Shown here piece after piece: positions 7,371-16,366 of a stretch of DNA of 64,000 nucleotides. This DNA is from an uncultured Flavonifractor sp. (GTDB taxonomy: Bacteria; Bacillota; Clostridia; Oscillospirales; Oscillospiraceae). A model generated the notes under the pieces. It ran no database searches. It was not told where the DNA came from and worked only from the letters and a program-made list of their open reading frames with translations. How positions within the stretch are numbered: position 1 is the stretch's first letter; each line of letters begins with the position of its first letter. A program made the translations under genes and the position numbers. The stretch is taken from assembly GCA_947384055.1 (NCBI GenBank), contig CANDFO010000004.1, positions 1 to 64,000 of the forward strand, read 5' to 3'.

Positions 7371-8106
7371 ATTTTTGGCGGGCCAGTACGACCGGTTTAC
7401 CGCCGACGTGGACTATCCCCGCTGGGCCGACTATCTGGAGCGGCAGTTTGCCCGCTGTCCCATTCCTATACACACGGTGCTGGACCTGGCCTGCGGCACC
7501 GGGAGCCTGACCCTGGAGCTGGCCCGGCGGGGCTATGAGCTGATCGGGGTGGACCGTTCGGCGGAGATGCTGGCGCAGGCGGCGGAGAAATGCCGGGAGA
7601 CCTGTCCCATTGCGCCCATCTTTCTTCAGCAGCGCATGGAGCGGCTGGACCTCTACGGCACCATTGACGCGTGCGTCTGCTGCCTGGACAGCGTCAACTA
7701 TGTCACCCGCCCGCCGGTTCTGGCCAGGGCGTTCCAGCGGGTGCATACTTTTTTGATGCCCGGCGGCCTGTTTCTCTTTGACATCAATACGCCGGAGAAG
7801 CTCCAGGCCCTGGACGGCCAGGTGTTTTTGGACGAGCGGGAGGACGCCTACGTGGTCTGGCGGGCGGAATATTCCCCCCGGCGGCGCGTGTGTACCTATG
7901 GTCTGGACCTGTTTACCCTGGCGGAGGACGGCCGGTGGGACCGCCGGGAGGAGCTCCACGAGGAGTACGCCTATACCACCGGCCAGCTGGAGGACCTGCT
8001 GCGGCAGGCGGGCTTCCGGCACATCCGGCAATATGGCGCACTGAAGCTGCGCGCCCCCAAACCGGGCGAACCGCGCGTCTTTTTTGCCGCCAGAAAGGAA
8101 CTTTGA
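7360..8106 (+). CDS. Class I SAM-dependent methyltransferase
   Basis: This 248-residue protein opens with MAYEFLAGQYDRF and carries the SAM-binding motif LDLACGTGSLTLEL near residue 42 plus GVDRSAEML. The ATG at 7360, inside the end of the upstream gene, is preferred because homologues begin at this YDRF region. It resembles YodH/UbiE-like small-molecule methyltransferases often found beside hslO-type genes in Clostridia. The substrate cannot be told. Only 4 bases separate it from hslO. Confidence 0.85.
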   Translation: MAYEFLAGQYDRFTADVDYPRWADYLERQFARCPIPIHTVLDLACGTGSLTLELARRGYELIGVDRSAEMLAQAAEKCRETCPIAPIFLQQRMERLDLYGTIDACVCCLDSVNYVTRPPVLARAFQRVHTFLMPGGLFLFDINTPEKLQALDGQVFLDEREDAYVVWRAEYSPRRRVCTYGLDLFTLAEDGRWDRREELHEEYAYTTGQLEDLLRQAGFRHIRQYGALKLRAPKPGEPRVFFAARKEL

Positions 8107-8110
8107 CGAT

Positions 8111-8989
8111 ATGGCAGACAGCATTATCCGCGTGTTGGCGAAAAACGCCCCGGTAAAGGCCTCGGCCATCACCGGGCGGGCCCTGGTGGAGCGGGCCCGG
8201 CAGATCCACAAAACCCTTCCCGTGGCCACCGCCGCCCTGGGGCGGACCCTGATGGCCTGCTCCATAATGGGAAACCAGCTGAAGGAGCCGGACGGCTCCG
8301 TCACCCTTCAGCTCAGGGGGGGCGGCCCCCTGGGGAGGATCACCGCCGTCTCGGACAGCGCCGGAAACGTGCGGGGATTTGTGCAGAACCCCCTGGTGGA
8401 CCTTCCCCTCAAGGGCCCCGCCAAGCTGGATGTGGGCTCCGCCGTTGGAACGGACGGCTCCCTGACCGTAATAAAAGACCTGTGCCTCAAGGAGCCCTAT
8501 GTGGGCTCCGTCCCCCTGGTCTCCGGGGAAATCGCCGAGGACGTCACCCGCTATTTCGCCGAGAGCGAGCAGATTCCCACCGCCTGTGCCCTGGGGGTGC
8601 TGGTGGACGTGGACCAGTCGGTGCTCTGCGCCGGCGGCTATCTCATTCAGCTGCTGCCCGGCGCGGACGATGGGGTGATCTCCGCCGTGGAGCGGGGGGT
8701 GGAGCAGGTGGGGCCGGTGACGGGAGCTCTGCGGGACGGCAGAGGTCCGCTGGAGCTGCTGGAACAGGTCCTGAGCGCCTTTGAATTGGAGGTGCTGTCC
8801 CAGGAACCGGTGGAGTACCGCTGTTATTGCTCCCGGGACCGGGTGACGCGGGCTCTGATCAGCATGGGCCGGGAAGAGCTGACTGCTCTGATTGAGGAAC
8901 AGGGCCGGGCGGAGCTCACCTGCCAATTCTGTGATAAAACTTATGAATATTCCAAGGAGGACTTGGAGGCGCTGCTGGCCTCGCTGTGA
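8111..8989 (+). CDS. hslO: Redox-regulated chaperone Hsp33
   Basis: Hsp33 is a cytosolic holdase switched on by oxidative unfolding stress. The 292-residue protein has the usual N-terminal ADSIIRVLAKN start and the C-terminal zinc centre. The ligands are visible as CYC (about C238/C240) and CQFC (about C271/C274). The ATG at 8111 is chosen over 8084 because homologues start at M-A-D. It lies in a tight cluster with a methyltransferase before it and a glycosyltransferase beginning 2 bases after its stop. Confidence 0.95.
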   Translation: MADSIIRVLAKNAPVKASAITGRALVERARQIHKTLPVATAALGRTLMACSIMGNQLKEPDGSVTLQLRGGGPLGRITAVSDSAGNVRGFVQNPLVDLPLKGPAKLDVGSAVGTDGSLTVIKDLCLKEPYVGSVPLVSGEIAEDVTRYFAESEQIPTACALGVLVDVDQSVLCAGGYLIQLLPGADDGVISAVERGVEQVGPVTGALRDGRGPLELLEQVLSAFELEVLSQEPVEYRCYCSRDRVTRALISMGREELTALIEEQGRAELTCQFCDKTYEYSKEDLEALLASL

Positions 8990-8991
8990 TT

Positions 8992-9957
8992 ATGAAGGAT
9001 ATTCTCTATATTGTCGTCCCCTGCTACAATGAAGAGGAGGTGCTCCCCGAGACTGCCCGGCGTCTGCGGACCAAGCTGGAGGAACTCATCGCCGGCGGGA
9101 CGGTCTCCCCCCGGAGCCGGGTGCTTTTCGTCAACGACGGCTCCAGGGACAGGACCTGGGAGCTGATCTGCCAGCTTCATCAGAGCTGTCCTCTTTTTTC
9201 CGGCGCGGATCTGTCCCGGAACCGGGGACATCAGAACGCGCTGCTGGCCGGGCTCATGACCGCCAGGGACCGCTGTGACATGGCCATTTCCATGGACGCG
9301 GACCTCCAGGACGACATTGACGCCGTGGACGCCATGGTCGCCCGGTATTACGACGGGTGCGACGTGGTCTACGGCGTGCGCTCCTCCCGGAAAAAGGACA
9401 CCTTCTTTAAGCGTTTTACCGCGGAGGCCTTTTACCGGCTGATGAATTTCATGGGGGCGGAGACCGTATTCAACCACGCCGACTACCGCCTTCTGTCCCG
9501 CCGGGCCCTGGAGGGGCTGGCGGAGTTTCAGGAGGTCAACCTCTTTTTGCGGGGCATCGTGCCCATGGTGGGGTATCCCTCCGCCATCGTGGAATATGAG
9601 CGGGGGGAGCGCTTTGCCGGGGAGAGCAAATATCCCCTGAAAAAGATGCTCTCCTTCGCCATGGAGGGCATTACCTCCCTGTCGGTGAAGCCCATCCGGT
9701 ATATTACCCTGCTGGGCTTCCTGATTTTTCTGGTGAGCATCGCCATGCTGGTCTACTCCATTGTCCGCTGGGCCCGGGGCGCCACCATCATCGGCTGGGC
9801 CAGCGTCATCTGCTCGGTATGGGCCATCGGGGGATTGGTGCTCCTGTCGCTGGGAGTTATCGGCGAATATATCGGAAAGATCTATCTGGAGACCAAGGGC
9901 CGCCCCCGCTTTCTGCTGCGGGAGGTTCTGGAGGACGAGCATGGCGCGGCTGATTGA
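8992..9957 (+). CDS. Family 2 glycosyltransferase, polyprenyl-phosphate type (GtrB/DPM1-like)
   Basis: The 321-residue protein has the GT-A start IVVPCYNEEEVLPET, the nucleotide-sugar DxD region SMDADLQDD near residue 98, and two C-terminal transmembrane helices (about 225-255 and 262-290). This is the architecture of GtrB-like enzymes that move a sugar from UDP/GDP-sugar to undecaprenyl phosphate. A GTG at 8986 overlapping the hslO stop is an alternative start. It overlaps the GtrA-like gene by 17 bases, so the pair probably decorates surface glycans. Confidence 0.88.
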   Translation: MKDILYIVVPCYNEEEVLPETARRLRTKLEELIAGGTVSPRSRVLFVNDGSRDRTWELICQLHQSCPLFSGADLSRNRGHQNALLAGLMTARDRCDMAISMDADLQDDIDAVDAMVARYYDGCDVVYGVRSSRKKDTFFKRFTAEAFYRLMNFMGAETVFNHADYRLLSRRALEGLAEFQEVNLFLRGIVPMVGYPSAIVEYERGERFAGESKYPLKKMLSFAMEGITSLSVKPIRYITLLGFLIFLVSIAMLVYSIVRWARGATIIGWASVICSVWAIGGLVLLSLGVIGEYIGKIYLETKGRPRFLLREVLEDEHGAAD

Positions 9958-10345
9958 CAGGAGCATTCCCAAATTCCTGCTGGTAGGGGTGGGCAACACC
10001 CTGCTGTCCATGGCGCTGATGTTCCTGCTGGAGGGGCTGGGCTACTGGCCATCCACTGCCATTGCCTACGCCGCCGGCGCGGTGATGAGCTTTTTCCTGA
10101 ACCGCCGCTTCACGTTCCACAGCGAGGCGGCCTTTCTCCCCTCGGCGGTGAAGTTTGCCGTCAATGTGGCGGCATGCTATGTCCTGGCCTACGCCCTGGC
10201 CCAGCCCGCTGCCGGCTGGATTCTGGGCCGGACCGCCATTTCCGCCCTCTGGCAGGAGCGCCTTGCCAAGCTGGGCGGCATGGGTCTGTACACTGTCCTC
10301 AACTATTTTGGCCAGCGTTTTTTTGCTTTCCGGTCTGTTTCCTGA
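9941..10345 (+). CDS. GtrA-family membrane protein
   Basis: The 134-residue protein has four hydrophobic segments and the GtrA signature region FLLVGVGNTLLSM at the start and SFFLNRRFTF in the middle. GtrA proteins are thought to flip the sugar-loaded polyprenyl lipid made by the partner GtrB. The ATG at 9941 lies inside the end of the glycosyltransferase gene, showing translational coupling. A GC-rich hairpin (about 10402-10436) follows. Confidence 0.85.
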   Translation: MARLIDRSIPKFLLVGVGNTLLSMALMFLLEGLGYWPSTAIAYAAGAVMSFFLNRRFTFHSEAAFLPSAVKFAVNVAACYVLAYALAQPAAGWILGRTAISALWQERLAKLGGMGLYTVLNYFGQRFFAFRSVS

Positions 10346-10467
10346 CAAAGCGGCTCCCGCCGCACCGCGCAGAACCCGGAACCGGAGAGCCGTTCGCAAA
10401 GCAGGGGGAGCGCCCGGGCAGGGCCCTCCCCCTTATCCTTTGCAGGTACAGGGGTAAGGAGTATTTT

Positions 10468-11361
10468 ATGGAATATATTCCGGCCAAACATCTTTTAATC
10501 CGCAATAAAAGCACCGCGTGGTTCGGCTCAGACCACACCGTCAATCTTTATCGGGGCTGCTGCCATGGCTGCATCTACTGCGATTCCCGCAGCGACTGCT
10601 ACCGCATCGACCGGTTCGACCAGGTGCGCGCCAAGGAAAACGCCCTCCCTCTGCTGCGGGACGAGCTGCGTCGGAAGATTCGGCCCGGCATTGCCGGCAT
10701 GGGTTCCATGTCCGACCCCTATAATCCCTTTGAAGCAGAGCTGCAACTCACCCGCCGGGCCCTGGAGCTGCTGGACGCTTTTCAGTTTGGCGTGACCATC
10801 GCCACGAAAAGCGACCTGATCCTCCGGGACACGGATATTTTATCAATGATGGGGGAACATGTGCCCGTCCTGTGCAAAATAACCATCACCACCACTGACA
10901 CGGCCCTGGCCGCCAGGCTGGAGCCCCGTGCCCCGGCTCCGGACCGGCGGCTGGAGGCTGTGCGGAAGCTCTCTGAGGCGGGTATTTTCACCGGTGTGCT
11001 TCTGATGCCGGTGCTGCCCTTCCTGGAAGACAGCGTGGAAAACGTCCTGGCGGTAGCGGAAGCCGCCGCCAAAGCCGGAGCCCGTTTTGTCTATCCGGCC
11101 TTCGGCGTCACCATGCGTCCGGGCCAGCGGGAGTTCTTCCTGGGACAGCTGGAAGCCGCCTTTCCCGAACGGAATCTCTCTGTCCGATATCTGCGGCAGT
11201 ATGGGGAACGCTATGAGTGCCCCAGCCCCCGGGCGGGGCGGCTTTGGGAGGTTTTTTCCCGCCGCTGTGCGGAGCTGGGACTGCTCTGCCGCATGGACCA
11301 CATTACCTCTGCCTACCGGCGGGGCTATGGAAACCGTCAGTTGAGCTTCTTTGACCTGTAG
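10468..11361 (+). CDS. SplB-like radical SAM protein
   Basis: The 297-residue protein has a CX3CX2C iron-sulfur motif in YRGCCHGCIYCDSR (about residues 30-40). It also shows the sequence pattern MGSMSDPYNPFE and ATKSDLILRD, typical of SPL-family radical SAM proteins of the Rv2578c/SplB type. Real spore photoproduct lyase has extra features I do not see, so a DNA-repair role is only one possibility. The start is set by TAAGGAG seven bases upstream. It is preceded by a 120-bp gap and is probably a separate unit from the gtrA gene. Confidence 0.82.
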   Translation: MEYIPAKHLLIRNKSTAWFGSDHTVNLYRGCCHGCIYCDSRSDCYRIDRFDQVRAKENALPLLRDELRRKIRPGIAGMGSMSDPYNPFEAELQLTRRALELLDAFQFGVTIATKSDLILRDTDILSMMGEHVPVLCKITITTTDTALAARLEPRAPAPDRRLEAVRKLSEAGIFTGVLLMPVLPFLEDSVENVLAVAEAAAKAGARFVYPAFGVTMRPGQREFFLGQLEAAFPERNLSVRYLRQYGERYECPSPRAGRLWEVFSRRCAELGLLCRMDHITSAYRRGYGNRQLSFFDL

Positions 11362-11391
11362 GCGCAGCCGGGGACCTGCCGCCGCAAAAAA

Positions 11392-11435
11392 GCGTATGCC
11401 GGCGGCAGTACGGCCGCTGTACGCCTGCCGTACGC
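11392..11435. terminator. Inverted repeat after the SplB-like gene
   Basis: A GCGTA...TACGC stem with an inner CGGCAG/CTGCCG pair forms a long hairpin 30 bp after the stop. An A6 run on its left gives a T tail only on the minus strand. The remaining gap up to the promoter at 11712 (11436-11711) shows no gene. Confidence 0.35.
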
Positions 11436-11711
11436 CAAAGAGTCTGCCGGTCCAGGTGCAGGAAAGGCTCCGCCCCGGAAAATTCCCGCGGCGCCTCTGG
11501 CGGAAATCCCTTGTATCGGACAGTATTTTTGTGCTAAGGTAGTGCCTGCAAAAAGCGCCGGGGAACCGTATTGGGAGCTATAATCTGGGGTATATTCCGA
11601 TTATTGGATATCCCGTCTCTGATGAATACCTGATTCTTCCATTTTGTAGGTTTTGAACAGCCAAAGATTGCTCTTTTGTGGAAAATTTATGCTTTCTCCC
11701 CCGGATGTGTC

Positions 11712-11748
11712 TTGACGTTCGGGCCAAAAGGTTGTATAATTTATACAA
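11712..11748 (+). promoter_or_regulatory. glg operon promoter with overlapping palindrome
   Basis: TTGACG (11712-11717) and TATAAT (11735-11740) are 17 bp apart. The -10 box is inside a perfect odd palindrome, TTGTATAATTTATACAA (11732-11748), which would let a dimeric repressor block the polymerase. It drives glgB and probably glgC, glgD and glgA. Confidence 0.6.
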
Positions 11749-11850
11749 ATAGCCCTGTTTGAAGTTGGGGCTTATTTATTACCAATGACAAGAAGTCCCC
11801 GCTTCAATTTCTTCGTTTTGGGGAGTTCTGCCAACAAGGAGTGGATACCT

Positions 11851-13959
11851 ATGTCGAAAGCGCCGATCGAGTCCTCGGAAGTATCCGTGCTGGACGCATT
11901 TTTAAGCGGGCAGGCCGTCCGGGTTCAGGAATACCTGGGCGCCCACCCGGATCAGGTGGACGGACAGGCGGGCTACCGCTTCCGGGTGTGGGCTCCCCAT
12001 GCCAAGGCAGTGGGCGTCATGGGGGATTTCAACGGCTGGAACCAGCTCAGCCACCTTCTGGATTCTGTGGGAGGCGGTGTGTGGGAGGGGTTTATCCCCG
12101 GCCTTCAGCAGTACGACACCTACAAGTTTTCCATTGAAGCCAGGGACGGACGGGTGCTGGCCAAGTCGGACCCCTATGCCTTCCACGCCGAGACCCGCCC
12201 GGGCAACGCCTCCAAGCTGTACGACCTGTCGGGCTACCAGTGGGGAGACGAGACCTGGCTGAAATACCGGAAAGACCACCCGGTGTATCATTCACCCATG
12301 AATATTTACGAGGTCCATCTGGGCTCCTGGCGGCGTACGGGGGAGGACCAGATGCTTTCCTACCGGGAAATGGCCAATTGGCTGGTGCCCTACGTGAAGG
12401 AGATGGGCTTCACCCATGTGGAGCTGATGCCCATTACCGAGCACCCGCTGGACGCCTCCTGGGGTTATCAGTGCACCGGCTACTTCGCGGCCACCAGCCG
12501 CTTCGGTACGCCCCACGACCTGATGTGGCTCATTGACCAGCTCCATCAGGCGGGCATCGGCGTAATTCTGGACTGGGTGCCCGCCCATTTCCCCAAGGAC
12601 GCCTTCGGCCTGTATGAATTTGACGGCGAGGCCTGCTACGAGTACGCCGACCCCCGCAAGGGGGAGCACGCCGACTGGGGCACCCGCGTGTTTGACTACG
12701 GCCGCAATGAGGTGCGCTCTTTCCTGTTCTCCTCCGCCATGTTCTGGCTGGAGCAATACCACATCGACGGCCTTCGGGTGGACGCGGTGGCCTCCATGCT
12801 CTACTTGGACTACGGCCGACAGGACGGGGCGTGGATGCCCAACATCCACGGCGGACATGAGAATCTGGAGGCAGTGGAGTTCCTGCAGAAGCTCAATACC
12901 AATATCTTTATGAGCCACCCGGACGTGCTCATGGTGGCGGAAGAGTCCACCGCATGGTCCGGCGTGTCCCACCCGGTGGACCAGGGCGGCCTGGGCTTCA
13001 ACCTGAAATGGAATATGGGCTGGATGAATGACATCCTCCACTATATCAAGCTGGACCCCTATTTCCGGCAGTTTAACCACAGGGATATCACCTTCTCCCT
13101 GTTTTACGCCTTTTCGGAGAACTTCATACTCCCCCTCTCCCACGACGAGGTGGTCCACATGAAGGGCTCCCTCTTTGAAAAGCTACCCGGAACCAATGAG
13201 GAGAAATTTGCCGGTATCCGGGCCTTTTACACGTATATGCTCACCCATCCCGGCAAAAAGCTGCTGATGATGGGCACCGAGCTGGGGCAGTGGAACGAGT
13301 GGCACTATGAACACTCTCTGGACTGGCACCTGCTGGACCCTGAGCAGGAGTGGACCCTGCCCTACCGCCAGCTCCACGCGTTTTTCAAAGCGGTCAACAA
13401 TTTCTATCTCCAGAACCGGGAGCTGTGGGAGGTGGACTTCTCCTGGGAGGGCTTTGAATGGATTGAGGCCGACGACGCCCAGGCCAATACCATCGCCTTC
13501 ATCCGCAAGGACGCCAAGGGGAACCAGCTCATCACCGTATGCAACTTCTCCCCGGTGGACCGGACCGGATATACCATCGGCGTACCCGTTCCGGGCATGT
13601 ATACCTGTCTGTTCAGCAGCGACGACCCCGACTACGGCGGCCAGGGCCGCGGGGACAGGGAGCCTGTCCGCAGCACGTACACCCCCAGCCAGGGCCGGGA
13701 GCAGTCCATTACCCTGTCCCTGCCGCCCATGAGCGCCGCCATCTATAAGTGTACCCGCAGGTTCCCGGCACGGAAAAAGGCGGCGGACACCGAAGCGGCA
13801 GACAAAAAGCCGGCCGCCAAAAAAGCCGCTGCGAAAAAGACCCCTGTGAAAAAGACATCCGCCAAGGCGGAGGGCGAACCCGCGGCCAAAAAGACTGCGG
13901 CCAAGAAAACTCCGGCGAAAAAGTCCCCTGCAAAGAAGACCCCTAAAACCGCCGAATAG
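11851..13959 (+). CDS. glgB: 1,4-alpha-glucan branching enzyme with a lysine-rich tail
   Basis: GlgB cuts alpha-1,4 glucan and re-attaches the piece as an alpha-1,6 branch. The 702-residue GH13 protein has a CBM48 domain (FRVWAPHAKAVGVMGDFNGW) and then the catalytic barrel. The nucleophile region is GLRVDAVASMLYLDY, the acid/base region MVAEESTAW, and LSHDEVVH follows. The ATG at 11851 has AAGGAG nine bases upstream, better than an earlier in-frame ATG at 11785. Unusually, the last 63 residues are a histone-H1-like tail of Ala, Lys, Pro and Thr. It is first in the glg operon. Confidence 0.96.
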   Translation: MSKAPIESSEVSVLDAFLSGQAVRVQEYLGAHPDQVDGQAGYRFRVWAPHAKAVGVMGDFNGWNQLSHLLDSVGGGVWEGFIPGLQQYDTYKFSIEARDGRVLAKSDPYAFHAETRPGNASKLYDLSGYQWGDETWLKYRKDHPVYHSPMNIYEVHLGSWRRTGEDQMLSYREMANWLVPYVKEMGFTHVELMPITEHPLDASWGYQCTGYFAATSRFGTPHDLMWLIDQLHQAGIGVILDWVPAHFPKDAFGLYEFDGEACYEYADPRKGEHADWGTRVFDYGRNEVRSFLFSSAMFWLEQYHIDGLRVDAVASMLYLDYGRQDGAWMPNIHGGHENLEAVEFLQKLNTNIFMSHPDVLMVAEESTAWSGVSHPVDQGGLGFNLKWNMGWMNDILHYIKLDPYFRQFNHRDITFSLFYAFSENFILPLSHDEVVHMKGSLFEKLPGTNEEKFAGIRAFYTYMLTHPGKKLLMMGTELGQWNEWHYEHSLDWHLLDPEQEWTLPYRQLHAFFKAVNNFYLQNRELWEVDFSWEGFEWIEADDAQANTIAFIRKDAKGNQLITVCNFSPVDRTGYTIGVPVPGMYTCLFSSDDPDYGGQGRGDREPVRSTYTPSQGREQSITLSLPPMSAAIYKCTRRFPARKKAADTEAADKKPAAKKAAAKKTPVKKTSAKAEGEPAAKKTAAKKTPAKKSPAKKTPKTAE

Positions 13960-14008
13960 CGGTAGAGAATAGAGGGTACTCCCACTTCAAATCCGAGGTG
14001 AAAGCAGA

Positions 14009-15217
14009 ATGAAAAAAGAATGTGTCGCCATGCTGCTGGCCGGAGGACAGGGCAGCCGCCTTCACGCCCTCACCAGCCATGTGGCCAAGCCTGCCGTCCC
14101 CTTCGGGGGCAAGTACCGCATCATTGACTTTCCCCTGTCCAACTGCATCAACTCAGGCATTGATACCGTCGGTGTGCTGACCCAGTACCGTCCCCTGGAG
14201 CTCAACAGCTATATCGGCAACGGGCAGCCCTGGGACCTGGACCGCTCCGACGGCGGCGTGCATATTCTCCCCCCCTATATGCGGGAGGGGGAAAAGGGCA
14301 CCTGGTACAAGGGCACCGCCAACGCCATCTACCAGAATCTGAGCTTCATTGAGGCCTACAACCCCGAGTATGTGCTCATTCTCTCCGGCGATCATGTGTA
14401 TAAGATGGACTATGCCGACCTGCTGCGCCGCCACAAGGAGGCCCAGGCCGCCTGCACCATCGCCGTTCTGGAAGTCCCCATGGAGGAGGCCAGCAGGTTC
14501 GGCATCATGAACGTGGACGAGAACGACGATATCTATGAGTTTGAGGAGAAGCCCAAGAAGCCTAAGAGCAACCTGGCCTCCATGGGCATCTATATCTTTA
14601 CCTGGAGCAAGCTGCGGGATTACCTGGTGGCGGACGAGGCCGACGAGAAGAGCAGCAACGATTTCGGCAAAAACATCATTCCCGCCATGCTGGGCGCCGG
14701 CGAAAAGATGACGGTGTATCGTTTCCGGGGCTACTGGAAGGATGTGGGGACCATCGACTCCCTGTGGGAGGCCAACATGGATATGCTGTCCACCGACAAC
14801 GGCGTGGACCTCTACGACGCAGAGTGGCCCATCTACGCCCGTTCGCCTATCCGTCCCCCTCACTTTACCGGGCCGACAGCCCATGTGGACCACTCTATGG
14901 TCACGGGCGGCTGCGAGGTCTACGGCACGGTGGAGAATTCTGTGCTGTTCCACTCGGTCATTGTGGAGGAGGGCGCGGTGGTGCGCAGCTCCATTCTCAT
15001 GCCGGGCACGGTGGTAAAGGCTGGCGCTGTGGTGGAATACGCCATCATCGCGGAAAATACCGTGGTCTGTGAAAACGCCCATGTGGGCGCCATACCTGAG
15101 CCGGACGGCGAGCTGGGCATTGCCGTGGTAGCCCAGAACCTGAAGGTGGGCGCCGGCGCGGTGGTTCCGTCCAAGGCCATGATAACCAGAAACGTGAAAG
15201 GGGGCGCTGTGAAATGA
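14009..15217 (+). CDS. glgC: Glucose-1-phosphate adenylyltransferase, catalytic subunit
   Basis: GlgC makes ADP-glucose from glucose-1-phosphate and ATP, the committed step of glycogen synthesis. The 402-residue protein shows the nucleotide-binding [12 protein letters not shown] at residue 10, [11 protein letters not shown], the GDHVYKMDY metal site, and FEEKP for sugar phosphate. A left-handed beta-helix forms the C-terminal third. It overlaps glgD by four bases (ATGA), which supports a GlgC-GlgD hetero-oligomer made in equal amounts. Confidence 0.97.
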   Translation: MKKECVAMLLAGGQGSRLHALTSHVAKPAVPFGGKYRIIDFPLSNCINSGIDTVGVLTQYRPLELNSYIGNGQPWDLDRSDGGVHILPPYMREGEKGTWYKGTANAIYQNLSFIEAYNPEYVLILSGDHVYKMDYADLLRRHKEAQAACTIAVLEVPMEEASRFGIMNVDENDDIYEFEEKPKKPKSNLASMGIYIFTWSKLRDYLVADEADEKSSNDFGKNIIPAMLGAGEKMTVYRFRGYWKDVGTIDSLWEANMDMLSTDNGVDLYDAEWPIYARSPIRPPHFTGPTAHVDHSMVTGGCEVYGTVENSVLFHSVIVEEGAVVRSSILMPGTVVKAGAVVEYAIIAENTVVCENAHVGAIPEPDGELGIAVVAQNLKVGAGAVVPSKAMITRNVKGGAVK

Positions 15218-16329
15218 TGAATAAGCTGCACGGCATCATCTTTTCCTACCTCTCCAACCCGGACCTGCGGGAACTGACCATTCACCGCAATACCTGCTCC
15301 CTGCCCTATGGCGGGCGCTACCGGGTGGTTGATTTCATGCTCTCCAGCATGGTCAATGCGGGCATATCCGATGTGGGTATGATTGTCCATACCAACTATC
15401 AGTCCCTGCTGGACCACCTGGGCTCCGGCAAGGACTGGGACCTGTCCCGCAAGCACGGCGGTCTGCGGATTCTGCCACCTTTTGGCTATGCGGAGAAGCA
15501 GGAGGGAATCTACCGGGGGCGCATGGACGCTCTGGCTGGGGTGCGCTCCTATCTGGAGAACATCCGGCAGGACCATGTCATTCTGGCCGGCGGCGACCTG
15601 GCCCTGAATCTGCCCATTGCCGACGTATACGCCCAGCATATTGCCACCGGCGCGGATATTACCGCCGTTTGCTCCGGCAATCCCAAGGGCGACCCCAAGA
15701 GCGTGGACTTCTTTACCGTGAACGCAGAAGGCCGCATCACCGACCTGGCAGTCCGGCCCAACGCTTCCGCGGGCTATGAGTCCTTGGAGGTCTATGTCCT
15801 CTCCAAGGACCTGCTGCTCTCCCTGGTGGACCACTGCACCGCGCACAACCTGCCCTCCTTCAGCGGCGGCGTGCTTCAGCCCATGATGGAAAAGCTCAAA
15901 ATCTGCGCCTATGTGTTCGACGGCTATGCCGCCCGGCTCCAGTCGGTGGCGGGATATTTTGCCCGGAGCATGGAGCTGCTGGACCCGGCGGTCCGTGCCC
16001 AGCTGTTCACCCCCGAGCGGCCGGTACGCACCAAGGACCAGTCCAATCCATCCACCTACTACGGTCCCGGGGCCAAGGCGGTCAATTCCCTGGTAGCCGA
16101 CGGCTGTATCATTGAGGGCGAGGTGGAGAATTCCATTCTCTTCCGCGGTGTGCGGGTGGAAAAAGGGGCCAAGGTGTCCAATTGTGTGCTGATGCAGGGG
16201 ACAACCGTTCAGGCGGGCGCGGTGCTTAAATACGCCATTGCCGACAAAAATGTGCGGGTGAATCCCGGCCGGATGCTGATGGGCCACTGCACCTATCCTC
16301 TGGCAATCTCCAAGAACGAGATTGTATAA
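15214..16329 (+). CDS. glgD: ADP-glucose pyrophosphorylase regulatory subunit
   Basis: The 371-residue protein is a GlgC paralogue that has lost the Gly-rich nucleotide loop at its N-terminus; it starts [17 protein letters not shown]. It keeps the sugar-nucleotide fold and the C-terminal beta-helix. In Firmicutes with both genes, GlgD alone is nearly inactive but changes the kinetics of GlgC. The start overlaps the glgC stop, so the two are co-translated. Confidence 0.93.
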   Translation: MMNKLHGIIFSYLSNPDLRELTIHRNTCSLPYGGRYRVVDFMLSSMVNAGISDVGMIVHTNYQSLLDHLGSGKDWDLSRKHGGLRILPPFGYAEKQEGIYRGRMDALAGVRSYLENIRQDHVILAGGDLALNLPIADVYAQHIATGADITAVCSGNPKGDPKSVDFFTVNAEGRITDLAVRPNASAGYESLEVYVLSKDLLLSLVDHCTAHNLPSFSGGVLQPMMEKLKICAYVFDGYAARLQSVAGYFARSMELLDPAVRAQLFTPERPVRTKDQSNPSTYYGPGAKAVNSLVADGCIIEGEVENSILFRGVRVEKGAKVSNCVLMQGTTVQAGAVLKYAIADKNVRVNPGRMLMGHCTYPLAISKNEIV

Positions 16330-16366
16330 CCGCCTTTTTCAGTACTGAAACAACAAGGAGAGAGCT

